This document shows positions 55,908-64,000 of a DNA stretch of 64,000 bases, one piece after another; position 1 is the stretch's first letter, and every line of letters starts with the position of its first letter. The notes beneath the pieces were generated by a model. That model was not told where the DNA came from, made no database searches, and saw only the letters and a list, made by a program, of their open reading frames with translations. A program made the translations under genes and the position numbers. This DNA comes from Chakrabartyella piscis. GTDB lineage: Bacteria; Bacillota; Clostridia; Lachnospirales; Anaerotignaceae. Location: assembly GCA_030067835.1 (NCBI GenBank), contig CP092441.1, forward strand, positions 2,108,001-2,172,000, written 5' to 3'.

Positions 55908-58900
55908 ATGTATAACAAAGTCCCAACCAACATGAACTTCGTGGAACGTGAAGTCCAAGTTGAAAAACAATGGAAAGACAATGATATCTTTGGAAAAAGT
56001 ATCAAAGCCAGAGAAGGTGCACCTGTATTTACCTTCTATGATGGACCACCAACTGCTAATGGTAAACCACATATCGGTCATATCATCACAAGAGCGGTAA
56101 AAGATATCATCCCTCGTTACAAAACCATGAAAGGCTACAAAGTTCTGAGAAAAGCTGGATGGGATACCCACGGTTTGCCTGTAGAATTGGAAGTTGAAAA
56201 GTCTTTGGGTCTTGATGGCAAAGAACAAATCGAAGGTTATGGCGTAGAACCTTTCATCGCAAAATGTAAAGAAAGCGTTTGGACCTACGAAAAAGAATGG
56301 CGTGCAATGAGTGATCGTGTTGGCTTCTGGGCTGATATGGATCATCCTTATGTAACATACCACAATGATTATATTGAATCTGAATGGTGGGCGCTCAAAA
56401 AAATCTGGGACAAAGATCTTCTTTACAAAGGCCATAAAGTTGTTCCTTATTGCCCACGTTGTGGAACTGCTTTGTCCTCTCATGAAGTGGCACAAGGCTA
56501 CAAAGATGTAGAAGAAATGTCTGCAATTGCAAAATTCAAGGTAGAAGGCAAAGACAACGAATATTTCCTTGCTTGGACAACCACTCCTTGGACATTGCCA
56601 TCTAACGTGGCTTTGACTGTAAATGCAAAAGAAACTTATGCAAAAGTTAAATATCAAGATTATGTTGCTATTTTGGCAGAAGCTCTTCTTGATGATGTTT
56701 TGGGTGAAGGCACATACGAAGTTATGGAAACTATGGATGGTGCAGCTCTTGAATACATGAGATATGAACCACTCTTCCCATTCCTCGAAGCTGACGAAAA
56801 AGCATATATCGTAACATGTGACCCTTATGTAACATTGACAGATGGTACTGGTGTGGTTCATAGTGCTGGTGCTTTTGGTGAAGATGATGCTCGTGTTTGT
56901 AACAAATACGGTGTTCCTTTCCATCAATATGTAGATAGCCAAGGTAACATGACTGCTGAAACTGGTCCATTTGCTGGTATGTTTGTCAAAGCTGCTGATC
57001 CAAAAGTTTTGGAATATATGGAAGAAAACGGTTCCTTGTTCAAAGCAATCCCATTCTCCCATAACTATCCATTCTGTTGGAGATGTGACACACCTTTGAT
57101 CTACTATGCAAGAAGCACTTGGTTCATCAAAATGACAGCTGTTCGTGACCAATTGGTTGCAAACACAAAATCCGTTAACTGGTACCCAGAAAACATCAGA
57201 GATGGTCGTATGGGTAACTTCGTTGAAAACGTAATTGACTGGGGTATTTCCCGTGAAAGATACTGGGGTACACCACTTCCAATCTGGGAATGTGGATGTG
57301 GTCATAGACATACAATCGGTAGCATTGCAGAGCTGAAAGAAATGTCTCCTGATTGCCCAGATGAAATCGAACTTCACAAACCTTTCATTGATGCAGTTCA
57401 CTTGAATTGTCCTGAATGTGGCGGTTTGATGACTCGTGTTCCAGAAGTTATTGACTGTTGGTTCGATAGTGGTTCCATGCCATTTGCACAACTCCACTAT
57501 CCATTTGAAAACGAAGATGTCTTCAACGAAAACTTCCCTGCTGACTTCATCAGTGAAGCAGTTGACCAAACTCGTGGTTGGTTCTACACTTTGCTTGCTA
57601 TTGGTACATTGATCTTTGACAAATCTCCATTCAAAAACTGTATTGTTTTGGGTCACGTACAAGACAAACATGGTCAAAAAATGAGTAAACACAAAGGTAA
57701 CGTTGTCAATCCTTGGGATGCTTTGGACAAACAAGGTGCTGACGCTGTTCGTTGGTACTTCTATGCAAACTCTGCTCCTTGGTTGCCAAGTAGATACTAT
57801 GACGAAGCGGTTTCTGAACTCCAAAGAAAATTCATGGGTACTTTGTGGAACACATATGCATTCTACATCCTCTATGCAGATATCGATGGATTCAATCCAA
57901 ACAACTACACATTGGATTATGACCAATTGCCTCCAATGGACAAATGGATTCTTTCCAAATTGCAAACATTGAACCTCTTTGTAGATGATTGTTTGAACAC
58001 TTACAAATTGACAGAACCTGCTCGTGCAATGGCTGAATTTGTAGACGATTTGTCCAACTGGTATGTACGTCGTAGTCGTGAACGTTTCTGGGCTGAAGGT
58101 ATGGAACAAGACAAAATCAATGCTTACATGACATTGTTCACTGTTTTGGATACTCTCACAAAACTCACTGCTCCATTTACACCATTCATTGCTGAAGAAA
58201 TCTATGGCAACTTGGTGAAACAAGTGACTCCAGATGCAGAAGAAAGTGTTCACCTTTGCGATTGGCCAGAATACCACGCTGATTGGGTGGATGCAGATTT
58301 GGAAACCAACATGGACTTCGTTTTGAAAGTGGTTGTAGAAGGACGTTCTGCAAGAAACACTGCTGGTACAAAAAATCGTCAACCTTTGGCGATGATGTAT
58401 GTAAAAGCAGGTCAATCTTTGCCAGAATCCTACTGCAATATCGTAACAGACGAATTGAATGTAAAAGCAATCACCTTTACAGATGATGTGGAAGCATTCA
58501 CAACATATAATTTCAAACCACAACTTCGTACTTTGGGTAAAAAATACGGTAAATTGGTGCCTGCTATTGGAGCTGCTTTGAAAGAAGTAGATGGTACAGA
58601 ATTTATGGCTACCCTTCGTGCAGATGGCAAAGCAACTCTTTCCATCGAAGGCGAAGAAGTTGTTTTGGAAATGGATGATGTATTGGTAGAAACATCTGAA
58701 AAAGGTGGTTTCGTATCCAGTGGCGATTCCAATTTGACTGTTGTTTTGGATACCAACTTGACAGAAGAATTGATTGAAGAAGGCTTTGTTCGTGAATTGG
58801 TGAGCAAAATCCAAACCATGCGTAAAGAAGCTGATTTCAATGTAACTGACCGTATCCGTGTTTATCACACAGGTAATGATAAAGTTGCAGCAGTCTTTGC

Positions 58901-59021
58901 AGCAAATGACATTTCTGCTGATGTTTTGGCAGAAGAAGTTGTTGCTGGTGCTGGTGGTGAATATTCCAAAGAATGGAATGTCAATGGCGAAAAAGTTACA
59001 CTTGGTGTAAGTAGAGTTTAA
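55908..59021 (+). CDS. ileS: isoleucyl-tRNA synthetase
   Basis: 1037 residues. HIGH-type motif PPTANGKPHIGHI, the KMSKS loop QKMSKHKGNV, the editing (CP1) domain between them and C-terminal anticodon-binding helices. Long form, about 1030-1050 residues, common in Clostridia. Two CxxC zinc pairs are visible (CPRCG and CPECG). AAGGAGG precedes the ATG. Controlled by the T-box leader. Confidence 0.97.
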   Translation: MYNKVPTNMNFVEREVQVEKQWKDNDIFGKSIKAREGAPVFTFYDGPPTANGKPHIGHIITRAVKDIIPRYKTMKGYKVLRKAGWDTHGLPVELEVEKSLGLDGKEQIEGYGVEPFIAKCKESVWTYEKEWRAMSDRVGFWADMDHPYVTYHNDYIESEWWALKKIWDKDLLYKGHKVVPYCPRCGTALSSHEVAQGYKDVEEMSAIAKFKVEGKDNEYFLAWTTTPWTLPSNVALTVNAKETYAKVKYQDYVAILAEALLDDVLGEGTYEVMETMDGAALEYMRYEPLFPFLEADEKAYIVTCDPYVTLTDGTGVVHSAGAFGEDDARVCNKYGVPFHQYVDSQGNMTAETGPFAGMFVKAADPKVLEYMEENGSLFKAIPFSHNYPFCWRCDTPLIYYARSTWFIKMTAVRDQLVANTKSVNWYPENIRDGRMGNFVENVIDWGISRERYWGTPLPIWECGCGHRHTIGSIAELKEMSPDCPDEIELHKPFIDAVHLNCPECGGLMTRVPEVIDCWFDSGSMPFAQLHYPFENEDVFNENFPADFISEAVDQTRGWFYTLLAIGTLIFDKSPFKNCIVLGHVQDKHGQKMSKHKGNVVNPWDALDKQGADAVRWYFYANSAPWLPSRYYDEAVSELQRKFMGTLWNTYAFYILYADIDGFNPNNYTLDYDQLPPMDKWILSKLQTLNLFVDDCLNTYKLTEPARAMAEFVDDLSNWYVRRSRERFWAEGMEQDKINAYMTLFTVLDTLTKLTAPFTPFIAEEIYGNLVKQVTPDAEESVHLCDWPEYHADWVDADLETNMDFVLKVVVEGRSARNTAGTKNRQPLAMMYVKAGQSLPESYCNIVTDELNVKAITFTDDVEAFTTYNFKPQLRTLGKKYGKLVPAIGAALKEVDGTEFMATLRADGKATLSIEGEEVVLEMDDVLVETSEKGGFVSSGDSNLTVVLDTNLTEELIEEGFVRELVSKIQTMRKEADFNVTDRIRVYHTGNDKVAAVFAANDISADVLAEEVVAGAGGEYSKEWNVNGEKVTLGVSRV

Positions 59022-59032
59022 CTTAGTCAACA

Positions 59033-59128
59033 CCGCACAACCCTCAAATTTTGCAATCAGGGTTGTGCGGAATTGCCTTTACAACATAAAAATGGCGATA
59101 CCTATAGAAATATGGGTATCGCTTTTTG
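59033..59128 (+). terminator. hairpins after ileS
   Basis: CCGCACAACCCT and AGGGTTGTGCGG (59033-59070) is a perfect 12-bp hairpin without a T-run; GCGATACC and GGTATCGC (59096-59122), followed by TTTTT, is the probable terminator. Confidence 0.7.
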
Positions 59129-59142
59129 TTATGCCTGAAAAT

Positions 59143-59169
59143 GGGAGGATATAGAATTCTCCCTACAAA
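59143..59169 (+). repeat. CCCTACAA palindrome, copy 16
   Basis: GGGAG (59143-59147) and CTCCC (59159-59163), then CTACAAAC just after the terminator. Confidence 0.6.
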
Positions 59170-59175
59170 CAATAC

Positions 59176-59631
59176 TTATAAACTTTCTGTTTCTTCTCGA
59201 TTTCTGTTCTTTTGACCAACTTTCGTTGCTTTTTCTGCAATCTTTGATTCCAAAGCCAAACTTTTAGATTCCAGATTTGCCAGTGCTTCTTCTAAGGTAA
59301 TCCCTTTTTCTGCTAATCTAGCACCCAAACCTTTGGATTCCCACTTTTCCAATGCTTCTTCCAAAGTCATACCTTTTTCTGCCAATTTAGCTTCCAAGTC
59401 TTCCATTTTTGTTTTGGCTTCTTGTAAGGTTATGCTCTTTGCTTCTAAGTTTGCAAGTGCTTCCTCTAAGGTAAGTCCCTTTTCAGCCAATCCAGCAGAA
59501 ACTTCCTCTTTGGAAAATTCAGGTGTTCTTGTACCATCTTCTCCTACTGTTGCTGCAAATGCCTGTGTGCTCATAGATACAATGAGCATTGCTCCTACCA
59601 TCATAGATGTTACCATTCTTTTTTTCAACAT
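59176..59631 (-). CDS. secreted protein with three internal helical repeats
   Basis: 151 residues from the ATG at 59631 (AGGAG seven bases before). A signal peptide (KKRMVTSMMVGAMLIVSMSTQAFA) ends near residue 28. Three repeats follow the pattern LAEKGxTLEEALANLExKS, with heptad-like spacing that suggests a helical bundle or coiled coil. Divergent from the two-component system, with direct repeats between the genes, so probably regulated by it. Function unknown. Confidence 0.75.
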   Translation of the reverse strand: MLKKRMVTSMMVGAMLIVSMSTQAFAATVGEDGTRTPEFSKEEVSAGLAEKGLTLEEALANLEAKSITLQEAKTKMEDLEAKLAEKGMTLEEALEKWESKGLGARLAEKGITLEEALANLESKSLALESKIAEKATKVGQKNRNREETESL

Positions 59632-59725
59632 ATACATTCTCCTTTCGTTCAGGGATGTGGATTATTTTTGTTTTCCCTGTAACCAAAGTATATAACATAT
59701 GCCAGTGGAAAATCATCGGTTGAAA

Positions 59726-59745
59726 ATAGGCAAACTATAGGCAAA
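59726..59745. promoter_or_regulatory. candidate response-regulator direct repeats
   Basis: ATAGGCAAA at 59726-59734 and again at 59737-59745, 11 bases apart, between the divergent secreted-protein and response-regulator genes. The 11-base period fits OmpR-family dimers. Confidence 0.6.
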
Positions 59746-59807
59746 ATTGAAAATGCACTTTTCTTCCAGATATTCCTATGCTAAAATACCACCATGAGGT
59801 GATGAAT

Positions 59808-60491
59808 ATGCAAACTATATATGTAGCAGATGATGAAAAAAGTATTCGAGACATCATCAGTGGATTTTTGAAAAACAGTGGTTATATTGTGGAAACCTTT
59901 CCAACTGGAGATGCGTTGTTATCTGCTTTTGAGATAAACCCTTCTGATATGGTGATTTTAGATGTGATGATGCCCGGTACAGATGGCATTACCCTTTGTT
60001 CTACCATTAGAGAAAAACACAATGTACCCATTGTCATTGTTTCTGCAAAGGATACAGAACTGGATCGCATCACAGGAATCACCATGGGTGCTGATGATTA
60101 TTTGGTGAAACCATTTGCACCTATGGAATTGGTGGTGCGTGTCAAATCTATTTTCAGACGTATGGCAATCAGTGAGCAAACAGCAAAAAAAGAAACTTTG
60201 TCCTATGGAAATATACTATTGGATGTGGCTTACAAAACCTGTACAGCCAAAGGTGAAACCTTAGATTTGACACCCACAGAATTTGCACTGATGGTATATC
60301 TATTTGAACACTCTGACAAAGCAGTTTCCCGAGAAGAAATCCTCAAAAACGTCTGGAAATTTGACTTTGAAACAGATACCAAAGCCTGTGATGATGTATT
60401 GAAGCGATTGCGTAAAAAACTCATCAAAACCAATGTACGTATTGTTTCTGTTTGGGGATTTGGATTCAAATTGGAATTGGAGGAGATGTAA
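59808..60491 (+). CDS. OmpR family response regulator
   Basis: 227 residues. Receiver domain with acidic pocket (YVADDEKSIRD), phosphoacceptor aspartate in VILDVMMPG, and VSAKDTEL plus DYLVKPF; C-terminal winged helix (TPTEFALMVYLFEHSDKAVSREEIL). The ATG at 59808 follows GAGGTG by six bases. Stop is adjacent to the kinase start, so they form one operon. Confidence 0.95.
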   Translation: MQTIYVADDEKSIRDIISGFLKNSGYIVETFPTGDALLSAFEINPSDMVILDVMMPGTDGITLCSTIREKHNVPIVIVSAKDTELDRITGITMGADDYLVKPFAPMELVVRVKSIFRRMAISEQTAKKETLSYGNILLDVAYKTCTAKGETLDLTPTEFALMVYLFEHSDKAVSREEILKNVWKFDFETDTKACDDVLKRLRKKLIKTNVRIVSVWGFGFKLELEEM

Positions 60492-61862
60492 ATGGTTTCC
60501 ATTCAAAATAAAATATCTAAGCCATTTTTTATATTGATTATTGCCATCCCTTTATCTATTTTTATATTGTTCAATTTATTGGTTTATACCTATACCTATA
60601 TGGAGTCCAAAGCCAATTTAGAAGAAGCAGGCATACTTTTGGAGCAAAGCATTCAAAGTAATCAATCACAGTCTTCTATCAAAGCAAAAAATAATGAAAT
60701 TGGATTGATGCAACTTTCCATGAGCAGCAGCAAGCTAGAAAATACAGAACTTCTTATTTTTGATCAATTGGGTCAGCTCAGTGATTTGAAAGAATATGAT
60801 TTGGATTTTTTAGATGATGCAATTTTAGAAAAAGCATACGCCAAAACCAGCTTAGAAGCAGGTGCCATTTCCTTTTCACAAGGATTTCAAAACTATCATG
60901 CAATGCAAATTGATGTGGGTAACAAACTTACAGTTGATAAAGTAGTGTACATCACTTCTGGACAAATTTCTTCTAGTTTTATATTGGCACTCAACGGAAT
61001 TTTGTTCTTGGTATCCCTTGTGGTTTTGAGTGTTTTTCTACCACTTTCTCGTAAAATTTCTACACAAATCACCAAACCCATCACAGATATTGTCTCTACT
61101 TTAGATGCATATCAAGCCAATGAATTGGTACTATTACCCGAAAACAAAAGTAGTCTGGAAATCCATATCCTAACCCAAAAAATCAACGAATTGAACCGTA
61201 GCATTTATCAATACAACAATGCACAAAAAACCTTTTTACACAATGCTTCCCATGAATTGCGTACACCTCTTATGAATATACAAGGTTATGCAGATGGGAT
61301 TGCAATGGGTATTTTTGAGGATGCAAAAGGCACTGCACACCTGATTTCTGACCAAACCAAACATTTGACCTCTTTGGTAGATGGTTTGCTCACTTTGGCA
61401 AGGGTTGAAGGTTTTGATAAAAAGAAACGTCTATCCAAACAAAACATAGGCGATTTTCTAAATGAATTTTTATCTTCTTATGCTGGATATGCACAAACGC
61501 AAAACATTCACGTATCCCTATCCATTGCTGAAAATGCATATTGCTTGGCAAATGAAGAGCTGCTCAGTGGAGCCATTGGCAATGTTATGTCCAATGCCAT
61601 TCGCTATGCAAAAAAAGAGGTTTCACTTTCTTTGCACAAAACCAGAAACAAAATGATGCTCAAAATAAAAGATGATGGTGATGGTATTTCTAATATCAAT
61701 CAAATTTTTGAACGATTTCAAAAAGGAAAAGGTGGTAATTTTGGATTGGGATTATCCATTGCCAAAACCTCTGTAGAAATGATGAATGGAACCTTAACTG
61801 CATATAATGATGATGGTGCTGTATTTGAAATTACGCTACCTTTGGCTTCCGATTTGATATAA
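60492..61862 (+). CDS. sensor histidine kinase
   Basis: 456 residues: two membrane segments bounding a sensor region of about 120 residues, a HAMP-like linker, the H-box NASHELRTPLMNIQ, N-box NVMSNAIRYAK, G1 DDGDGI, and F/G2 FQKGKGGNFGLGL. It partners with the regulator just upstream; GGAGG precedes its ATG. Signal unknown. Followed by a mobile element. Confidence 0.95.
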   Translation: MVSIQNKISKPFFILIIAIPLSIFILFNLLVYTYTYMESKANLEEAGILLEQSIQSNQSQSSIKAKNNEIGLMQLSMSSSKLENTELLIFDQLGQLSDLKEYDLDFLDDAILEKAYAKTSLEAGAISFSQGFQNYHAMQIDVGNKLTVDKVVYITSGQISSSFILALNGILFLVSLVVLSVFLPLSRKISTQITKPITDIVSTLDAYQANELVLLPENKSSLEIHILTQKINELNRSIYQYNNAQKTFLHNASHELRTPLMNIQGYADGIAMGIFEDAKGTAHLISDQTKHLTSLVDGLLTLARVEGFDKKKRLSKQNIGDFLNEFLSSYAGYAQTQNIHVSLSIAENAYCLANEELLSGAIGNVMSNAIRYAKKEVSLSLHKTRNKMMLKIKDDGDGISNINQIFERFQKGKGGNFGLGLSIAKTSVEMMNGTLTAYNDDGAVFEITLPLASDLI

Positions 61863-61913
61863 TTTGGAATAACCACCATAAAATAAAGGTATACTATTAT
61901 ATATCGTTCAGAC

Positions 61914-62099
61914 TGTCAAAAAACCAAGAATTTTCTTTTGGTTTTAGCGTCGCAGACTTTCATCCGCAGAACGGGCTTTGCTCGTTCGAGGAAAAATGGC
62001 GGTTTCAAGCCATTTATGGTGATGGAACCGATCATTTTCACCTCTGACTACAACTTGAAATCCTGATTTCAAGTTAGCGTGTCGGCTTTTTCGACACGC
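61914..62099. mobile_element. hairpin-rich non-autonomous element, copy B
   Basis: About 186 bases, the inverted counterpart of 17401-17707. TGTCAAAAAACC starts it and the hairpins ACTTGAAATC/GATTTCAAGT and GCGTGTCG/CGACACGC end it. Direct repeats AAAGGTATACTATT(A/G)TAT flank it at 61885-61902 and 62102-62119 (17 of 18 bases). It fills most of the gap between the kinase and the AI-2E transporter. Confidence 0.75.
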
Positions 62100-62263
62100 A
62101 GAAAGGTATACTATTGTATGCCTTTGTTTTGTGTTTGCATCTTCACATCATTTGTAAAATTCTACAAAATATTGCTAAATTTTATGTTTCTTATAGAATT
62201 TCTATTCATTTCATAGTATGATAATAGAAACATCACTTTTATCTCGTTATAAGGAGTTATCAT

Positions 62264-63427
62264 ATGAAAAAGTTCGATTTTAAAAAAATAGATACCCAAT
62301 ATACAAAAATTGGTTTTTATATCTTCCTTGTTGCAGCAGCTGTTATTTTATTTGAAAAAGTAGTTGGTAATCTTCCTGATTTGAGTGAAAAAACCACTGC
62401 TTTTCTACAAGCATCTGCTCGCATTGGTTCTCCTTTTATCATTGGATTTGCATTGGCATATTTGCTGAATCCTTCTATGAAATTTTTTGAACGCAATCTT
62501 TTGAAAATACATCCTATTTTGCATCATCACAGAAAACCGGTTCGTTCTTTTTGTATTTTGTTGAACTATTTGATCTTCTTTGGAGGTATCACTTGGATTA
62601 TCCTCTATTTGGTACCTGAATTAAAGGATTCCTTCTTAACATTTATTCCACAATTGCCAACATATGTGGAGGATTTGAGTTATACCATTTCTCATTTCTT
62701 TGATCAAATTGATTTTATTGACTCTAAGGATGTGGAGTCCACTTTGGCATACATCTTCAGTCCTTTGTTCAATGCATTTGAAAATTTGCCAACTTTGGTT
62801 TCTGGTATTTTGACCAACTTATATTCTGTGGGTAAAATCACATTTGATGTGATTATGGCAATCTTCATTTCTTTCTATATGTTGTTGGAAAAAGAACTCT
62901 TTGCCAAACAAGGTAAAAAAATTGTAATGGCACTGACTTCTCGTGAAAAATCTGGTCATATTTTGCATACCATTGGACGTATCAATATCATCTTTCAAAA
63001 ATTCATTGTTGGAAAAGCATTTGATTCTTTGATTGTTTGGCTGATTTGTCTTGTGGGTTTCACATTGCTCAATGTACCTTATACCCTTGTGTTCAGTTTG
63101 ATTCTAGGTGTCACCAATATGATTCCATACTTCGGTCCTTTTATTGGTGCAATTCCTGTTTGTTTGATTATCCTTTTGATCAACCCCGTCACTGCAATTT
63201 GGGTCATTATTTTCGTTATCATTTTGCAACAATTTGATGGATACTATCTTGGACCAAAAATCCTTGGTGATTCTTTGGATTTGAGCCCAATTTGGATTAT
63301 TCTTGCTGTTGTTTTGGGTGGTTCCCTTGGTGGTGCTGTTGGTATGTTCTTGGGTGTACCAATTTTGGCAACTGTCAAAATGTTCTTTAGCGAATACATC
63401 ACAAAAAAATACAACGAAAAATATTGA
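62264..63427 (+). CDS. AI-2E family transporter
   Basis: 387 residues, about eight membrane segments, PerM/AI-2E exporter-like fold. The YFGPFIGAIPV and QFDGYYLGPKILG sections near the C-terminus are family signatures. Members export small molecules or ions; AI-2 is only one of several proposed substrates. AAGGAGT precedes the ATG at 62264. It lies 18-25 bases before the CPBP gene. Confidence 0.92.
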   Translation: MKKFDFKKIDTQYTKIGFYIFLVAAAVILFEKVVGNLPDLSEKTTAFLQASARIGSPFIIGFALAYLLNPSMKFFERNLLKIHPILHHHRKPVRSFCILLNYLIFFGGITWIILYLVPELKDSFLTFIPQLPTYVEDLSYTISHFFDQIDFIDSKDVESTLAYIFSPLFNAFENLPTLVSGILTNLYSVGKITFDVIMAIFISFYMLLEKELFAKQGKKIVMALTSREKSGHILHTIGRINIIFQKFIVGKAFDSLIVWLICLVGFTLLNVPYTLVFSLILGVTNMIPYFGPFIGAIPVCLIILLINPVTAIWVIIFVIILQQFDGYYLGPKILGDSLDLSPIWIILAVVLGGSLGGAVGMFLGVPILATVKMFFSEYITKKYNEKY

Positions 63428-63448
63428 TTCATCCTTAGGAGGCAACAC

Positions 63449-64000
63449 ATGAACCCAGTCAAACAAACGAACCGCTTTGCATTGATCTACTTCCTTATTT
63501 TCATTGGATTTGGATATGTATTTTATTTGTTTCCATTTGTAGAATCTCTCTCTTTCAATGGACAAAATATATTTGCACAGGTGATATACTCTATTTTACC
63601 AATACTGTTTTATTTTTTGGTGACTCGTAAAAATCCATTGACCATATTGCGTATCCATAAATTATCATGGAAAAATGTGGTTTTGGTCAGTCTATTTGCC
63701 ATTGTTGTGCAACCTTTTATGGCACTGCTTTCATTTTTGGCATCTTTGGTGTTTCCAAATCTTGTCAATGAAGCTTTTATGAGCTTAGAAAACGAAAGTC
63801 TATGGAGTACTTTGGTTGCAATGGCAATTTTACCTGCAATTTTGGAAGAATTGTTGGTGCGTGGTATTTTCTTATCTGGCTATCAAATGTTAGGACGCAA
63901 ACGAGCCATTTTTTGTAGTGCGTTGTTGTTTGGTATGCTGCATATGAATCCACAACAGTTCTTCTATGCATTTATAGCTGGTTTATTCTTTTGTTTTTTG
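63449..64000 (+). CDS. CPBP family intramembrane metalloprotease (3' part outside window)
   Basis: The first 184 codons of a membrane protein. Several hydrophobic segments precede the CPBP/Abi motif (LPAILEELLVRGIF, EExxxR) and the FGMLHMNP histidine motif. These prenyl-protease-like enzymes cleave or process membrane peptides. TAGGAGG precedes the ATG at 63449. It may be cotranscribed with the AI-2E transporter. Confidence 0.88.
   Translation, partial: MNPVKQTNRFALIYFLIFIGFGYVFYLFPFVESLSFNGQNIFAQVIYSILPILFYFLVTRKNPLTILRIHKLSWKNVVLVSLFAIVVQPFMALLSFLASLVFPNLVNEAFMSLENESLWSTLVAMAILPAILEELLVRGIFLSGYQMLGRKRAIFCSALLFGMLHMNPQQFFYAFIAGLFFCFL

Noticed and set aside
55890..59033. 1047-residue open frame on the minus strand opposite ileS
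   Set aside because: It mirrors the coding strand of a certain gene, has no ribosome site and encodes Phe/Cys/His-rich nonsense typical of antisense frames.

Overview
The window comes from a low-GC Gram-positive anaerobe of the Clostridia. The evidence is AT-rich DNA, AGGAGG-type ribosome sites, a T-box leader before ileS, a CIRCE operator, CarD, DegV, FloA/NfeD, class III fructose-bisphosphatase and the PIN/TRAM-ispD neighbourhood. The hotdog protein at 42738-43187 closely matches, from memory, the beta-alanyl-CoA ammonia-lyase of Clostridium (Anaerotignum) propionicum, so an Anaerotignum-like member of the Lachnospirales is my best guess (inference). No rRNA, tRNA, CRISPR array or complete insertion sequence was found.

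Layout. 1-4418, minus strand: start of a phosphofructokinase, cspA, rnhA-ispD, a TrkA-C membrane protein, a PIN/TRAM protein and a CarD regulator. 4651-7511: DegV and two tandem EamA transporters. 7649-11505: a zinc operon (zur-znuA-znuC-znuB-lipoprotein) with a promoter/operator of its own. 12122-15174: yhbY, a DUF2974 hydrolase, a nadD-yqeK fusion and rsfS. 15298-19868: pantothenate/pantoate genes (yhdT-panF, panB, divergent panE). 19977-30221: AIM24, an amidohydrolase, an OPT transporter with a DmpA-type peptidase, diaminopropionate ammonia-lyase, glnS and an M20 hydrolase, a set suited to peptide and amino-acid use. 30439-38401: DUF5721, htpG behind CIRCE, an NMO-like flavoprotein, a FAD protein behind a structured leader, small proteins and EcsC. 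38463-44138: floA-nfeD-small membrane protein, MerR, a family III CoA-transferase, beta-alanyl-CoA ammonia-lyase and nth. 44271-53915: ftsK, DUF2148, a third EamA, fbp, a membrane protein, an SDR and a frameshifted HAD gene. 53956-55496: an accessory islet with a zinc-ribbon protein, two XRE regulators and a broken REP-associated tyrosine transposase (RAYT). 55537-64000: T-box-ileS, a secreted repeat protein, a two-component system, an AI-2E family transporter and a partial CPBP protease.

The most unusual content is intergenic. At least sixteen short palindromes with different arms share a CCCTACAA tail, and most point the same way. One copy lies inside the RAYT reading frame. Two copies of a 190-310 bp element begin with the same two hairpins and sit between 18-25 bp direct repeats. 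A roughly 500 bp MITE-like element has inverted repeats of about 65 bp. A module of about 62 bp is shared by the MITE-like element and the RAYT gene (54 of 62 bases by eye), and a rearranged relative lies in one of the two smaller elements. This suggests a network of non-autonomous repeats with the decayed RAYT as a possible past mobiliser. Other leads are the leader RNA at 36771-36905, paired XRE operators, a response-regulator box at 59726-59745, the histidine-rich ZnuA and a retained internal yqeK start.
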